This document shows, piece after piece, positions 51,761-63,317 of a stretch of DNA of 64,000 bases. The notes beneath the pieces are model-generated. The model had not been told where the DNA came from and made no database searches. It saw only the letters and a program-made list of their open reading frames with translations. Origin of the DNA: Paralvinella palmiformis (taxonomy: Eukaryota > Annelida > Polychaeta > Terebellida > Alvinellidae); NCBI GenBank assembly GCA_025642065.1, contig JAODUP010000227.1:62001-126000 (forward strand). The letters are read 5' to 3'. The position numbers and the translations under genes are program-made. Numbering within the stretch: the first letter of the stretch is position 1; each line of letters begins with the position of its first letter.

Positions 51761-53950
51761 GTATACTAACTTAACCCCTATCACAATACATGTATATACT
51801 AAGGCAAATACCATTGGTATACTATATTGTTAAACCCATTAATATGAGGTGAGGTGATTGGCTCGATGTATATACTAACATGATTAAAATTTAAATAACA
51901 GTCATGTAATGCATCCACTAATTTGAAACCACTAGTAGCTATACAACAGAGTAAAGTAAAACATACTACCATCAGTATGAGAGAAACGGCTAAAGGTATC
52001 CACAACAGAGCACATAATATATATTTTTGACGTCATCATGCTTCAGGCTTACTGCAGCTCGTAGTATTGTAATATGTCGGATATGACAGCCAATAATATA
52101 ATGTCACGTATTCTCCCCAGACTTTTGGAAAAAAGGTCCAAAAGTAGTGTCACGTGCTTGAAAAGAAGCCCCCCCCCAAAAAAAAAAACACTGAGTCATC
52201 CATTTTCTCCGCAATGGGTAGCTTTTTATCACTCCCCTTCCTGGTATATGATTTATACGTGTTGTCGTAGATTATTATATAATAACCTGGTTGGTGGGAA
52301 ACGGCGTTTCAAAATGCCAAAAGCAGTTTATGGCAACTCAGCCGGCTCCCGCACTTGGAATCTATCACCAGAACAGGGGGGCATGGGAGGCATGTTGAAT
52401 AAATATAAAAACACACAAAAACACAATTTTTAATCTTATGAAATCTGTTTAGTCTGATCAAAGTATAACTACACACAATCCTATTTTCTTCGAGACGTTG
52501 TGAATCTGATAAGTATCAATACATATTGATAAAATACACAATACTGTAATCTCAAAGTTTCAGAATCAGGTTTTGTTTCTGGTGTGTATTCAGCATGAAA
52601 TAATAATAAATAGTGAGTGATTCTTTGTGAATGTTCACCTTATATATCCTCCTGGCTAAACACCAATTGCTTAACATGAACTCAATGATCCACTAAATGC
52701 ATAGAAAAGATGTGGTTTCATGTGTTAGAATATCCACAAATCCATCCAATGACGTGGTGTTGAAATGTAATCCGATTATAAATATATGCAAAAATACTAA
52801 TGTAGCATAAGCAGCAACTGATTTTAACTAACAGATATATTTTTTGTATTTAATCCCCCCCCCCCAAAAAAAAGCCATAATCATATAAATCAAATTAGTT
52901 ACAATAAATCAATTTAACATAATACAAGTTAAAAAAAATTAAAATGCATAATTTAAACAAAATTGCAGTCATTTCAATCAAATGATTTAAATCAAACAAC
53001 GATATGTAATAATAAGACATTTTCAAAGAAAGGATGGGATTATATAATGAATGAATGAACGAGTGATAGCAGAACCTGGGGAAATGGTATAATTTTTAAT
53101 AAAAGGTACTAAAAATAGTTTCAATGTTCTGAGAAATGAATATATAATTTAACAAATCACCTTTTATTGCGGCCCAATAGAAGAAAAAAACAGTTCAGAA
53201 CGGTCTAAGATGGTAATAGTATATTTGGAGTTTGTTATATATGTTCTGTGTCCATATTACTGTGCAATGTTGAAGTAAACACATGGAAGTCACCACTGTC
53301 CAGCAACTGAACGCATATGATAAAGTTCATGACTCAAGATCAGTTTTCGCATAGTGAAATTATGTCATACTCTCTAACTGAAATTTAACGAGTTCGTGCA
53401 GTACTTGTATATCACAAAATAAACACCTAAAATATTTGGATAGTTCGTTTACGGTCCACTAAACTATTTTTAGATAAGTTTTAAATTTGGAACTTCTGTT
53501 TTTGACTTTTGTTAAATATTTTTAAACATTAAAAATCCCCAAGCTATGCCTCATTGACAATCTGCAAAATAGCTATGGATAGTGATCCAGATCTGTACTA
53601 GATCAAGGTACAATGGCTCTGGAGTTTTGATGAGATTAACGTAGACGTTCCTGCATCAAAACATCAATAATAAATTTGCCAGTACTAAGTGTCTGTTGAC
53701 AATATATTTATGCTGCGCTGAGATAATATATTCCGAGTTTGTGATTCTGATTCTGGAGCTGTAATTCAGTCATTACTGGCTGTCTATGTTAAAATTGTAT
53801 TTGAACTGTGCGAGATAATTTGGGTGTTGTATAAACCCATATCAAAACTCATGTCTTCCAAAGTTGAATAAAACATATTAATACAGAGACGTCTTTGTAA
53901 TACCGACATATTTGTTCCGACAATCTGCGGATCCGACTAAAATTAGTATG
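51761..53950. other. Intergenic, nothing recognised
   Basis: AT-rich with C and A homopolymers near 52170 and 52857. A 119-codon plus ORF at 52074-52433 crosses these homopolymers and has no motif. Confidence 0.4.
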
Positions 53951-54109
53951 GAATGGATTGTGCCCCATTAGAAATACTTGTTTTATACGGAATCTTGTGC
54001 TTCGTATCCCTACACTGTTTTCTGATAACAATACATGCCTTTTCAATGTCTTTCCACCTGTTTATTCTGACGACGCAACGACCTCTCTGCGTCGGTGTTA
54101 TCACTTGGG

Positions 54110-56560
54110 AAGTTATCAATCGGGTAACAGCAGTTATAAAGACAACAGATCGGACAAACAGGAAACTAGAGCTGCTACAGCAAATCGGCATACTCATGCT
54201 CATCAGGTGCGAGCCAACTGCATCTGTACTTGGTGAAGATACTTTGCATTGCAAGATACAACAGCAGACATGTAACTTAAAAGTACTTGTCATTGATCAG
54301 AAAGTCCAGTCAATCCTAGGAGTCAACGACTGTATAAGGCTGGTACTGATAACTGTCAATTACACAGAAGTACATATGATCGGTACAAGGATTTGTTTGA
54401 TGGTCAGGTAGGAAAAGTTGATCTCCCATATGATATAAAACCTGATCCTACAGTGTTACCTGTGGTTAATCCACCCAGACGAATTCCCATAGCCATAGCG
54501 GACAAGATCAAGATCGAACTAGATAGGATGGAGAGCATTGGAGTAATTACCCCCATAACAGAGCCTACTGACCAGGTAAACTCTATGGTATAGCCACCAG
54601 AAAAAGAGAAATAGAGGAAACCGGATATGTCTCGATCCACAAGGATTAAACCGTGCTATAAAACGTCCCTTTTATATCATGCACACAATCGAGGAAGTGG
54701 TGTCCAAAATGCCGGAAGTGAAATATTTCACAAAATTGGATGTCAAGTCGGCTTTCTGGCAGATATCGCTACTTGAAAATTCGTCATACTACGTAGACCT
54801 TTCGGTCGGTACCAATTATGTCAGAAAAAGATGGAATTCATATTTGAGGGATGCCCGTGTGTCATCATCATGGACGATATCCTAATATATGGCACATGCA
54901 TAGAAGAGCATGACATGAAATCTCAAGAAACTCTTAGCCCGTGCCAGGGAAGTCGGACTTTAAACCGACAAAAGTGCAAGATCAGAGTGAACCAAGTAGC
55001 ATACGTTGGTCACCTCCTCACCAGTAAAGGAATAAAGCCAGATACAAAGAGAATAGAGGCAACCGTGAGTATTCCTAATCCGGAGGATGTTCCAGCACTG
55101 AAGCGTTTTCTAGGAATGGCTACTTACTGTGCAAAATTCATTCCTAACCTCAGATCAGAAGCAAATCCATTGCGTGAACTACCGAAGAAGAACACTGAGT
55201 GTAATTGGCTTGAACAACAGAAAGTTGCATTCAAACGGGTCAAGAACTAGATAGCGAGTCCACCACTTGTCTGCAGGAGCAACCAGTGGCATATGCCTCC
55301 CGTGCCATGACATTTGCAGAGGGTAACTACGTACAGATAGAAAAATAGTTGATGGCAGTAGTCTTTACATGTACCAGGTTCCACGACTATGTGTATGGAA
55401 AAGGGTGCCTTTAGAAAAGAAACGTATCACAAACCTTTAGTGTATGGAATAAACCTTTGCATGTAGCTTTCACAAGATTTCAGAAAATGCTACTGAAATT
55501 GCAGAAATATGACAGGCATCTGTAACGAAAAAGGATGACTTTGAAGTCATGTCACTGTGACTAATCTCCACTGAACAGATGAAGAAGTTGAAACAAGCAA
55601 AAGCAGAGGATGTGACATTACAGAAACTAACCAAAACAATCAATCAAGGGTAGCCTTCCAGCATTCGCAGCATCCGATAATTAAGCACTAATTCGGCTTC
55701 AAAGACGAGCTGATAGTGGAAGATGGTGTCATCTACAATGGATTGAGTCCAGTCATCCCAAATTTGTTGCATCCCGAGTACATAACAAAACTACATTCCG
55801 GACACCCTGGTGTGGAATCAACAAATCGTACAGCCAGAGACATTGTCTACTGGCCCTCCATGGCCAAAAGACGTAGACCAAACAGTGAAAATGTGCTCCA
55901 TCTGTAACAGTAACAAATCACATCAGCTAAAAGAGCCACTGAAATCCTACCCAATACTGGTCAGTCCATGGTCCATAGGTGCGGCTGATTTGTTCGAGTG
56001 GAATTGGAGACACTACCTAGAATTAGTCGACTCCACCCCAGGTTGGTGAGAAATCAACTATTTGGACAACGTAACACATAGGACAGTCATAACCAAACTC
56101 AAAAGTCACTTTGCTCGTGAGGATATTAATGACTTCCCGAACACTGAGAACAGAAAACGTCACTCGAGCCCTTAAAGTGAAGAGAGCTCAAAAGAGGGCG
56201 TACAATAATAAGACGTCCAAAGAATTACCCGTTCTGATGTCTAATCATGTGATTATAATGCAGATCCTGCAAGGCTACAAAAGAATTGGGAAGATTGTGA
56301 GATTAGATGATACACTTCGATCATACATCGTCGAGTCAGATGGCACCAGTACCGCCGCAACAGAAGACATTTGTTAGCCACCCGTTCCAGAGCTGCCTGA
56401 GAACTACGAAGATAATTCGCCACAGACAGAAATGAAAAAAAACAATCCTGTCAACATTACCAGTAGTGGGAGAGTTTCGAAACCTAAACCCAAAATACCT
56501 GTAATGACAATGCGGTGGCAGAATGTGAAATATAAATTTAAATGTTTATTGTGAAAGCCA
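54110..56560 (+). mobile_element. Ty3/gypsy retrotransposon, degraded
   Basis: In plus-strand order with shifts and stops: an end-of-protease linker (LPYDIKPDPTVLPVVNPPRR), RT (RMESIGVITPITEPTDQV; YFTKLDVKSAFWQI; the catalytic box IIMDDILIYG; YVGHLLTSKGIKPD; RFLGMATYCAKFIPNL), RNase H (VAYASRAMTFAEGNY), and the integrase zinc-binding part (ITKLHSGHPGVEST). The integrase catalytic core is mostly missing: a short ADLFEWNWRHYLELV is followed quickly by the C-terminal KRAQKRAYNNKTSKELP. RT first residues around FWQI are followed by a deletion before MEFIFEGCP. Confidence 0.75.
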
Positions 56561-56670
56561 AATGATGTTAGCATAAAAAATAGATGCTCTGGACCTTTGT
56601 CTAGAATTAGATTAATAATAGTAATCGTGTTGTATGTGTTCTTCCCTTGAATTTAAAATAGACATTAATT

Positions 56671-57000
56671 AAAAAAGGGGAGTTGTAGAAGTTTCGTTTA
56701 TAGCAATTCCAAGTTGTATATCTTAATCGTATTGAACGTTCGCCTAGCCTCGTTATGGGTCCCATGTGGCTGAGAATAAATAATCAGAAGTCCCTAAAGT
56801 TCTTCGTATAATGTCAACACACACAGTAGAGATAACAAGAACAACAGAGAATAATACACTAAATCTAATTTATTAGCAGTAGGTTCGAGTGTTTTAGAAA
56901 TTTCAGTACAACTAGTTAAACATACGACTCATTCGTCCTTCGTTTAGCAACTAGGGTGGTGTAGAGAGCGGTGTACTTCAATTCCGGATTATTCTTATCC
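56671..57000 (+). mobile_element. Polypurine tract and probable 3' LTR of the gypsy element
   Basis: AAAAAAGGGGAG at 56671-56682 is a good polypurine tract. It is followed by TTGTAGAAGTTTCG, a plausible LTR start (TG). The LTR end is not certain and no 5' LTR is found in the window. Confidence 0.45.
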
Positions 57001-57004
57001 TGTT

Positions 57005-57420
57005 CGGATTGTATTATTATCTTGATACACAAAATTCTTCATAATTGTTGTTCGAGTAAATGGAACTAAGTTTTCTTGTAGGAACTGCAAATACTGACGC
57101 TGATCCAGAATTCCCTGCACGAAATAGAGATAATTTTTGATATTGAAGTAGAATGCACCTCAAATGGTAACACCACCAGCCTCGACTCTGGCCACCATAC
57201 TTAGCCAACATCTCTTAGCGCTGTCATCTTGTCTATACAATAGTAGGAATCTATGCTCTTTTTTATCAGATGTCTGACCAACCAGCCGTCGTAGGTGACC
57301 CTTGGTCCAATCCAGATGCCATTGACTAGGCCGCGCTCTGAGCAGAAGCTTCCTTGTGGGTCTTCTCGCAGTGGCGTGTGCGGACGGCACAGCGCGGCTA
57401 ACTTGCGGGGGCGGCCAATC
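57005..57420 (-). pseudogene. Tc1/mariner-type transposase fragment
   Basis: The minus strand reads PSQWHLDWTKGHLRRL and DKKEHRFLLLYRQDD, then VARVEAGGVTI, a stop and GAFYFNIKNYLYFVQGILD, and QRQYLQFLQENLVPF. This follows the R-x-H-x-x-W-T...F-x-D-E-x-R-F...G-G-x-V-x-V-W-G...N...Y-x2-I-L plan of Tc1-like transposases. The second Asp box reads YQDNNTI. Only the middle of the protein is left. Confidence 0.6.
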
Positions 57421-59256
57421 CTATAATGTTATTACTTTCTTGTGATTTTGAGGGGTTTTCTTGTTTTTTAAAATATATTTTGGTAATGGTGGTTTCCCAA
57501 ATGCCTGCCTTTTGAAGCTGTCCCAATAGGTAAATCTTTTATATGCGTGTGTATGTTGCAGTCGAAGGTGTTACAGTTAGGGAAGGGGGAGGCGCCAAAA
57601 CCCTCGTTACTCCATTGTCTTCCTGCAAAGTATCCTTAATGGATCCGTCTAAAATTAACGTCTTCTGGATACTATAACAGATGTGGATGATAAGCACTCA
57701 GCTTTCATCGACATCATTAGACAATTCCTACATAACTGTATCCATATCGGTCTTTTTCTCTATTGTTTTACAAAGACGTCCCGACGTAGGTCGAGGTGTA
57801 GGGATACAAGTCATGACCTTTGACAGGACTCCTTGCTGTATAGTATAGTGATGTACAGAAAACAGTGAGCGGTGTTTGTCAACAACAATCCTTTAATATA
57901 TTAATAATTATATATTGGTGTGAAAGCAGCTGATCCTGATTTTTTTATAAATATTACTATGCCAGTATATAGACTAAAATAGATTAAATGCATGATAGGC
58001 TTATTTTTGTCAAATTATAAAATTAATTTGTAGTCGTATTTGGAGTTTTTGTAAGGTAATTGTAAGGTACTTGATTATAATTTCAGATGAGTATTTGATC
58101 TGGTGGTTAACAAAACTGATGGTACCTGTATTTATAATAAAGTACATTGCTCATGTACTTGATCTACCCTTAACGATATGTGATAAGACACAAACTGTAA
58201 TTATTATGACGTTACAAATAGCATTTCGAACATTGACCTGAAATAAGTCTAGACCGAGCACTTAGTGGTGTTTGATTGGGCTACCATGACCAGGTAATAT
58301 TTCCCATAGCTATTTATACACGATATTACGCACCGAGAAATAAAAGACGTGGATCTTTTTCTTTGTTAGGTCAAATTAAAAAGTTTCGCCATTTTGTTAA
58401 ACACTGGAGGTTTTTTCCGGGAAAATGCAATTTCTAAATCTCCATATAAAATATAAAATTTCCATTGACTTGGTGAATATAATAAAACTGTGGCCATCAA
58501 ATATGGGCGTGGTAATCTTTTTCCCACTCACACTTTGAAAAACCCATAAAAAGTTATGACTTTTTTTAAATGCGGAAACGTTTTTAAACATTTAGATCTA
58601 ACCAAATGTAGTGTCATTAAAAATTATCCAATTGTGACGGATCCATTTTGATTTCGGTTTTGTCCAAAAAAATGTCTTATTTTTGACAAATGATGGTGGG
58701 TTGTTTTTTCTGTGTAGAGAATGTACTCTCGTGTAAGGAATGATTCATAATTTCTACGAATTTCACCACAAACAGAGAAATCTATCTGTAGACTCATTTA
58801 CCTCTGAAAAACATAAACAAAATATTAACTCTTCAGTAAAGCTGGGTAGCAATTTATTATTTCCTAGAAAAGGTAACTTTCATCAACTTTTCCACTTTTG
58901 TGAAGCTGAAACGTTTGATTCCCCCCACCCTACCCCAATTAACTTCAAAACAATCAAAGGATCCAGTATTTGTTTATAATTTATTATTTTTTGATAAGAC
59001 CAATTTGACAGATTTGGAGATATCAAAATAGAAAAAAATCTTTGCCTACCTACTTATCTATCCAAACTTATATTCACATGTAACCAAAACCACACAGATA
59101 TTTTGTTTATATGGCCTAATTGAACTACATAATCCTAAATAGTACTCGATGCCGTGTAATTAACAATTAGAACAGGCGTAATTCATCCAAAACAATCTAA
59201 AATTGAATTGAAACAAAAGCGGATTCGTTTATTGTTTTTACACAATACTAACAAAA
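57421..59256. other. Intergenic, nothing recognised
   Basis: AT-rich. A 79-codon ORF at 58740-58979 (plus) and a 64-codon ORF at 58397-58591 (minus) have no recognisable motif. Confidence 0.4.
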
Positions 59257-59402
59257 TCATCCACAACTGCACTTAATGACCTCTCCATAGACGACACGGT
59301 CGCAGTCCTTGTCATCGTCGTTAAGAATCACAATTGCCATTATCGGGCACACACTAATGTCTATAAAGAAGTAAATATCGTCTATGGCCAGGTTATCCAG
59401 CC
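59257..59402 (-). CDS. Candidate last exon of an unknown gene, MAM-like end
   Basis: A possible acceptor (ACATAG) precedes 59402. The open frame reads LDNLAIDDIYFFIDISVC, then PIMAIVILNDDDKDCDRV, ending EVIKCSCG with TGA at 59257. The N-x-A-I-D-D-I-x-F...C pattern is like the end of a MAM domain, an extracellular adhesion module. AATAAA follows 24 bases after the stop (59228-59233). No matching upstream exon was found within the window, so it could be a stray fragment. Confidence 0.3.
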
Positions 59403-60560
59403 TATGTTCAGACCAAAGATAATATAAGACAAAAATATTAAGTTTAAGAAGGTCAATTGTGTCTTCCTCTTATTTTGATTCAACCAACGCGACGAGTAAC
59501 AGCCACGTGTTTCCGATGTAAATATTCCGGAAAGTTGTTCTTTTCGTTTTACTAAAGACAAACGAAGGTATTAAAAAAGAAAATGAGAATATGATATTTA
59601 TTATTATTCCACAATATTTTAATCGTTGTTGTGTTGTCGCTCAGCTACATATCAACAAGCTCTACTACTTTGTGAGTTGGTTACATGTCAAATATTGACT
59701 AAATGCATAGATAAAATATTTACTGCTTATTTAACCTAATTTATTTGTGTTTAATCCAAATTTCCCAGCAGGTACCATCACACAAAATGCACTTTGAATT
59801 TCAGTGACCATAAGTTTGGAAATTTATTTAAAAAAATTTAAACTCCCTTATCAGTCTGTCTTAACCCCCCCCCCCCCACACACACACACCGTTAGATCCA
59901 CGTGAAAACAATGAATGGAATCCACTTGTTCATGATCCCACTACATGAGAACGTTATGATAACATCGTCTTTCATATTTAAAACAAATTGAGATGGAGTT
60001 ATGAACTGAATTCTGTAAGTTAGTAATTCTGTAAGGTTTATATTTTCAAGTAAAATGTAAAATTTGGTACCTATCGATTACAAATAATATAATAATCCTT
60101 TTAAAATCACTTCATAATATATGATACGAAGTCGAATTTTGGCAGCTGAGCTAATAACTCTGGAAAGTTCTAAATTAGTTAATTGTTTTTAATACATAGC
60201 ACAATTTGATTCACAGACGAAAATGTTCGAGAAAAACTGGAATTTATCCAACATGTTCAAACCTATGGGTAGATTATTAGATATAAAAAGATAGTCGATA
60301 ATTTTGTAAGAATAAATTCAATTTGAGCCGGTTAAAAAAGGGATAAACAAGGTAACCTTTTGTGTTTGTAGAATGACATTTTTGGTCTCAGCTGGGAATA
60401 CTAATCATACAGTTTACTATAGGTCCAGAACATATGTACTGGTAAAGTAACAGATGTGCGATTGAACTGGAAAGAAAATAATCAGTGAACATGCCATATG
60501 TGATAAATACGGGAAAGGCTAACAGATGATAAACAATGATATCATTAATTTAGCTGTAGC
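59403..60560. other. Intergenic, nothing recognised
   Basis: AT-rich with a C homopolymer running into (CA)n at 59866-59889. No coding or transposon features seen. Confidence 0.4.
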
Positions 60561-61617
60561 GTAAAGGAACAGATCACCTTCATCTCACATTTTCAGGACT
60601 GTAATATTCGTAAAATCGCTTTTCTTCCGAAAATACACGTTTGGCTGACTATACGGTCACGCAAATTATAATTAATTCATTCATTATAACACGATCAGCC
60701 ATATATTAAAATATAAAGTTCAAAATACTGGCTAATAGACTCTAATTGTTCTGCGTATGCCGCCATTTTGAAGCCATAAATAGATTAGGTTAGATACTCC
60801 TGATAATTGCATCATCCAGTTATAACAATGTAACTAGAGGTGAGCCAAACAAAAGGGAATTTACAAATATTACACTAGTTGGTCCCAAGCTTCATACAAA
60901 CCACCAATATTTACATCACGCCAGGCTATTGTTTCCTGTTGGATCATGGGACTCCCATTCCTTGTATGAGGAAATCTGTAGCCATTCCTCCCTAAATTTG
61001 CAATTTTCCTTTGTTGCAGGCATCACTTATCACGTATACTTAACTCTCTAAGGTTTACAGAACTCATGATTTATGCAAAATGGTGCCTAACATATATCAG
61101 CGATACCATCTTTTTCCTGACTACATCTTTTCCCGCAGCATAAACAAATCAAATTAAAATCAATTTCCCGCCGCTTGAACTATCGCCTAGATTATGTCAT
61201 CGCCTAGATTATGTCACCGCGCCACATAGCGAGTACCTAAAAATATCCAAAACCTTTCTGAATACAACCGAAAGGCAAACGAAATTACTTAATTACGTTC
61301 GATATATAAATGGACACATGGGTTTATTATAAGAATTAAGGAACAACTACCTTTTCAAGAGTTTTCAATGATTTATATCGGAAAATGGACGAAATCGGGA
61401 TCCCCTTGAACAAAATTTCCAAATTCAAGGATATGTACGAACCTTGGTTGGTCTAAATAGCCTCGTATGTAATTGTAATGATTGGATTAGTTAGCCATAG
61501 TTAGTAGATTGGGCGTGGGGGAGGTAAGATAACAAGGATATTATTGTGGGATTTGGGGTTACCTGTATGGGCATTACACATTTAAATCATAGTATCTCAG
61601 GATGAACTGTTCCTTTA
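60561..61617. mobile_element. TIR element of about 1.06 kb, non-autonomous
   Basis: Left end AAAGGAACAGATCA, right end TGAACTGTTCCTTT: inverted repeats of about 14 bp. There is no ORF of note. A shorter, diverged copy is at 21399-21975. The terminal word resembles that of the TTAA MITEs (AGGGACAGTCCACC) but is not the same. Confidence 0.6.
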
Positions 61618-61689
61618 AAAGGATACGAATTTAACATTTATTTTTGCGGTTTCTAGCGTTTTCAAAAAGATTTCAGGAAAACCGAGGAG

Positions 61690-62974
61690 ACCGTGTGACA
61701 AACCTAGCTAAGCAGTTCTGAACCCACTGAACTTTTAGAATATCCACAGATGCGATGTAATAAAGAAGAGAGTTGCAGTAATCAAGCCTACTAGTAGTGA
61801 GTGCTGTAGCAATGGTTTTGGCGACTGATAGAGAACCATAGCGACGAATATGGCGACGTTCACGAATATGATAGAAGCAGGAGCGACATGTCAGAGAAAT
61901 ATGTTTTCTGAGATTAAAATCGCTATCAAGTGATTACAGTTTAAGTGAATGTTCAAACGACTGGATACGAACTGGGAAAGAAGCATGAATTTAGGTAATC
62001 CTATCCTTAAAATACCTGGAAAAAGAATTGCAGAGTGAATTAGTTGAATTATGAGTAGTCAGAGAACCATAAGCCTTTCTATGGAGAGTCCTATTTATGC
62101 AGTTCCAGAGTTGACGAGGATTGTCAGAGTTGTTGGAGATCATGTTTCTATAAAAGTCAGATTTAACTTTATTCATGAGTCTATTGCAGAAATGGCACTG
62201 CTAAGTTGTGCGCGTGATTTCCTCCTTATGCGTTTTAAATATCAGCAATGTACTTTTGACATTAATAATATCTGGGGACATACAAGGCGCAGGGGGTTTA
62301 ACTTTTACGGATTTTTATCTGACAGGTGCGCGTTTGTCAAGTAAGGTTTTAAGTGTGGTGTGCTATTGTTCACATAATTCTGATAAGTCAGCCTTAGGGT
62401 TCGTGATAAATTCAGATTTTACTATGCCATCATTAAATGCAAGAATGTCAATGTTATGAGTACACCGATAAAGCATATTATATTTAGAGTCAACTGGATT
62501 ATACTTAACATTTATTTCTGCTGTGACGGTGAAATCATGTGATAAACCATCTATGGCAATTAGTGTATGAACATAGTTAGGTGCAGACCGGGTTATGAGG
62601 AGAACAAGTCAGAGACTATGAATGTGTGTGGAGAAAGAAACGTGTTGTTTTAAGTCAAAACTTCCTAAGATGTCATAGTGACTAAGTTTTCTAGTAAATC
62701 ACGAAAGTCAACAAAGAAGGATGAAGTTATTACAGGAGGGTGATAAAGACATAGGAAGTAGTCAGTAAATGAACAGTCAGAATTGTCAATGCAGATTGCC
62801 TCAAAACTAGAATAGATCTGGACAGGATGGGACTTCAAATTTATTGAATACCAGAAAGTCAACACCACCTCCACACCCAGAGTGACGTGGTTGGTGATAA
62901 AAGGAATAGTCAGAGGGAGACATATGAACCTGCTAGTAGTATACAAATAGTAAGAAAGATATTACAAGATTTAG

Positions 62975-62975
<1 letters not shown>
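61690..62975 (-). mobile_element. CR1-type LINE with the RT core deleted
   Basis: The minus strand encodes endonuclease (PRHSGCGGGV near 62880, a C-x2-D-F-R-D-L-L-like region, LITRSAPNYVHTLIAIDGLS), then a linker (VKYNPVDSKYN; SAISAIDS; KVKSDFYRNMISNNS; QLWNCINRTLHRK). It then jumps to the extreme C-terminus of RT (SDFNLRKHISLTCRSCFYHI; RLDYCNSLLYYIASVDIL; VQNCLARFVTRSPRFS). The YADD catalytic part is missing. Shifts and stops show it is dead. An (AT)n tract lies at its upstream edge. Confidence 0.75.

Positions 62976-63008
<33 letters not shown>
62976..63008. repeat. (AT)n microsatellite
   Basis: AT repeat at the upstream edge of the CR1 relic. Confidence 0.9.
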
Positions 63009-63009
<1 letters not shown>

Positions 63010-63036
63010 ACTGTGAGGAGGTGGGAAAGTTATTAT

Positions 63037-63104
63037 TCTGCTGGAAGTATTAGACTTTAACTTAGAAACAGTTTAATAAGTTAAAGTCTAATAGTCCCAG
63101 CAGA
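63037..63104. repeat. 68-bp inverted repeat
   Basis: TCTGCTGGAAGTATTAGACT plus TTAACTTA pairs with its inverse TAAGTTAAAGTCTAATAGTC plus CCAGCAGA around a loop containing GAAACAGTT. Arms of about 27 bp with few mismatches. Confidence 0.8.
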
Positions 63105-63137
63105 GTATAAACACTAGTATTTAACTTAGAAACAGTT

Positions 63138-63304
63138 GGGCTGCCTCTGTGGCCTATCGGTAGCGTGCTGGACCACATATCACAACCATCCATGTTGTTT
63201 AATCTTTGACTTCGCTTCATTACATTTGGAGGTGTCTCGGTCCGTGTAGCCTACCAGGTGCACAAAAGTGGCCATGAAACATCAATCATCATCATCATCA
63301 TCAT
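63138..63304 (+). mobile_element. Full-length tRNA-derived SINE with target duplication
   Basis: The body of 167 bp is flanked by CTTAGAAACAGTT on both sides (63125-63137 and 63305-63317), a 13-bp target duplication. The head has CCTATCGGTAGCGTGCTGG (A box) but the B-box part is deleted. The core TTTGACTTCGCTTCATTACA, GGTGTCTCGGTCCGTGTAGC, CCTACCAGGTGCACAAAAGT follows, then an (ATC)n tail. It is the reference copy for the family in this window. Confidence 0.85.
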
Positions 63305-63317
63305 CTTAGAAACAGTT

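Noticed and set aside
52074..52433. 119-codon plus-strand ORF
   Set aside because: It crosses C and A homopolymers, has no motif, and lacks exon-like borders.
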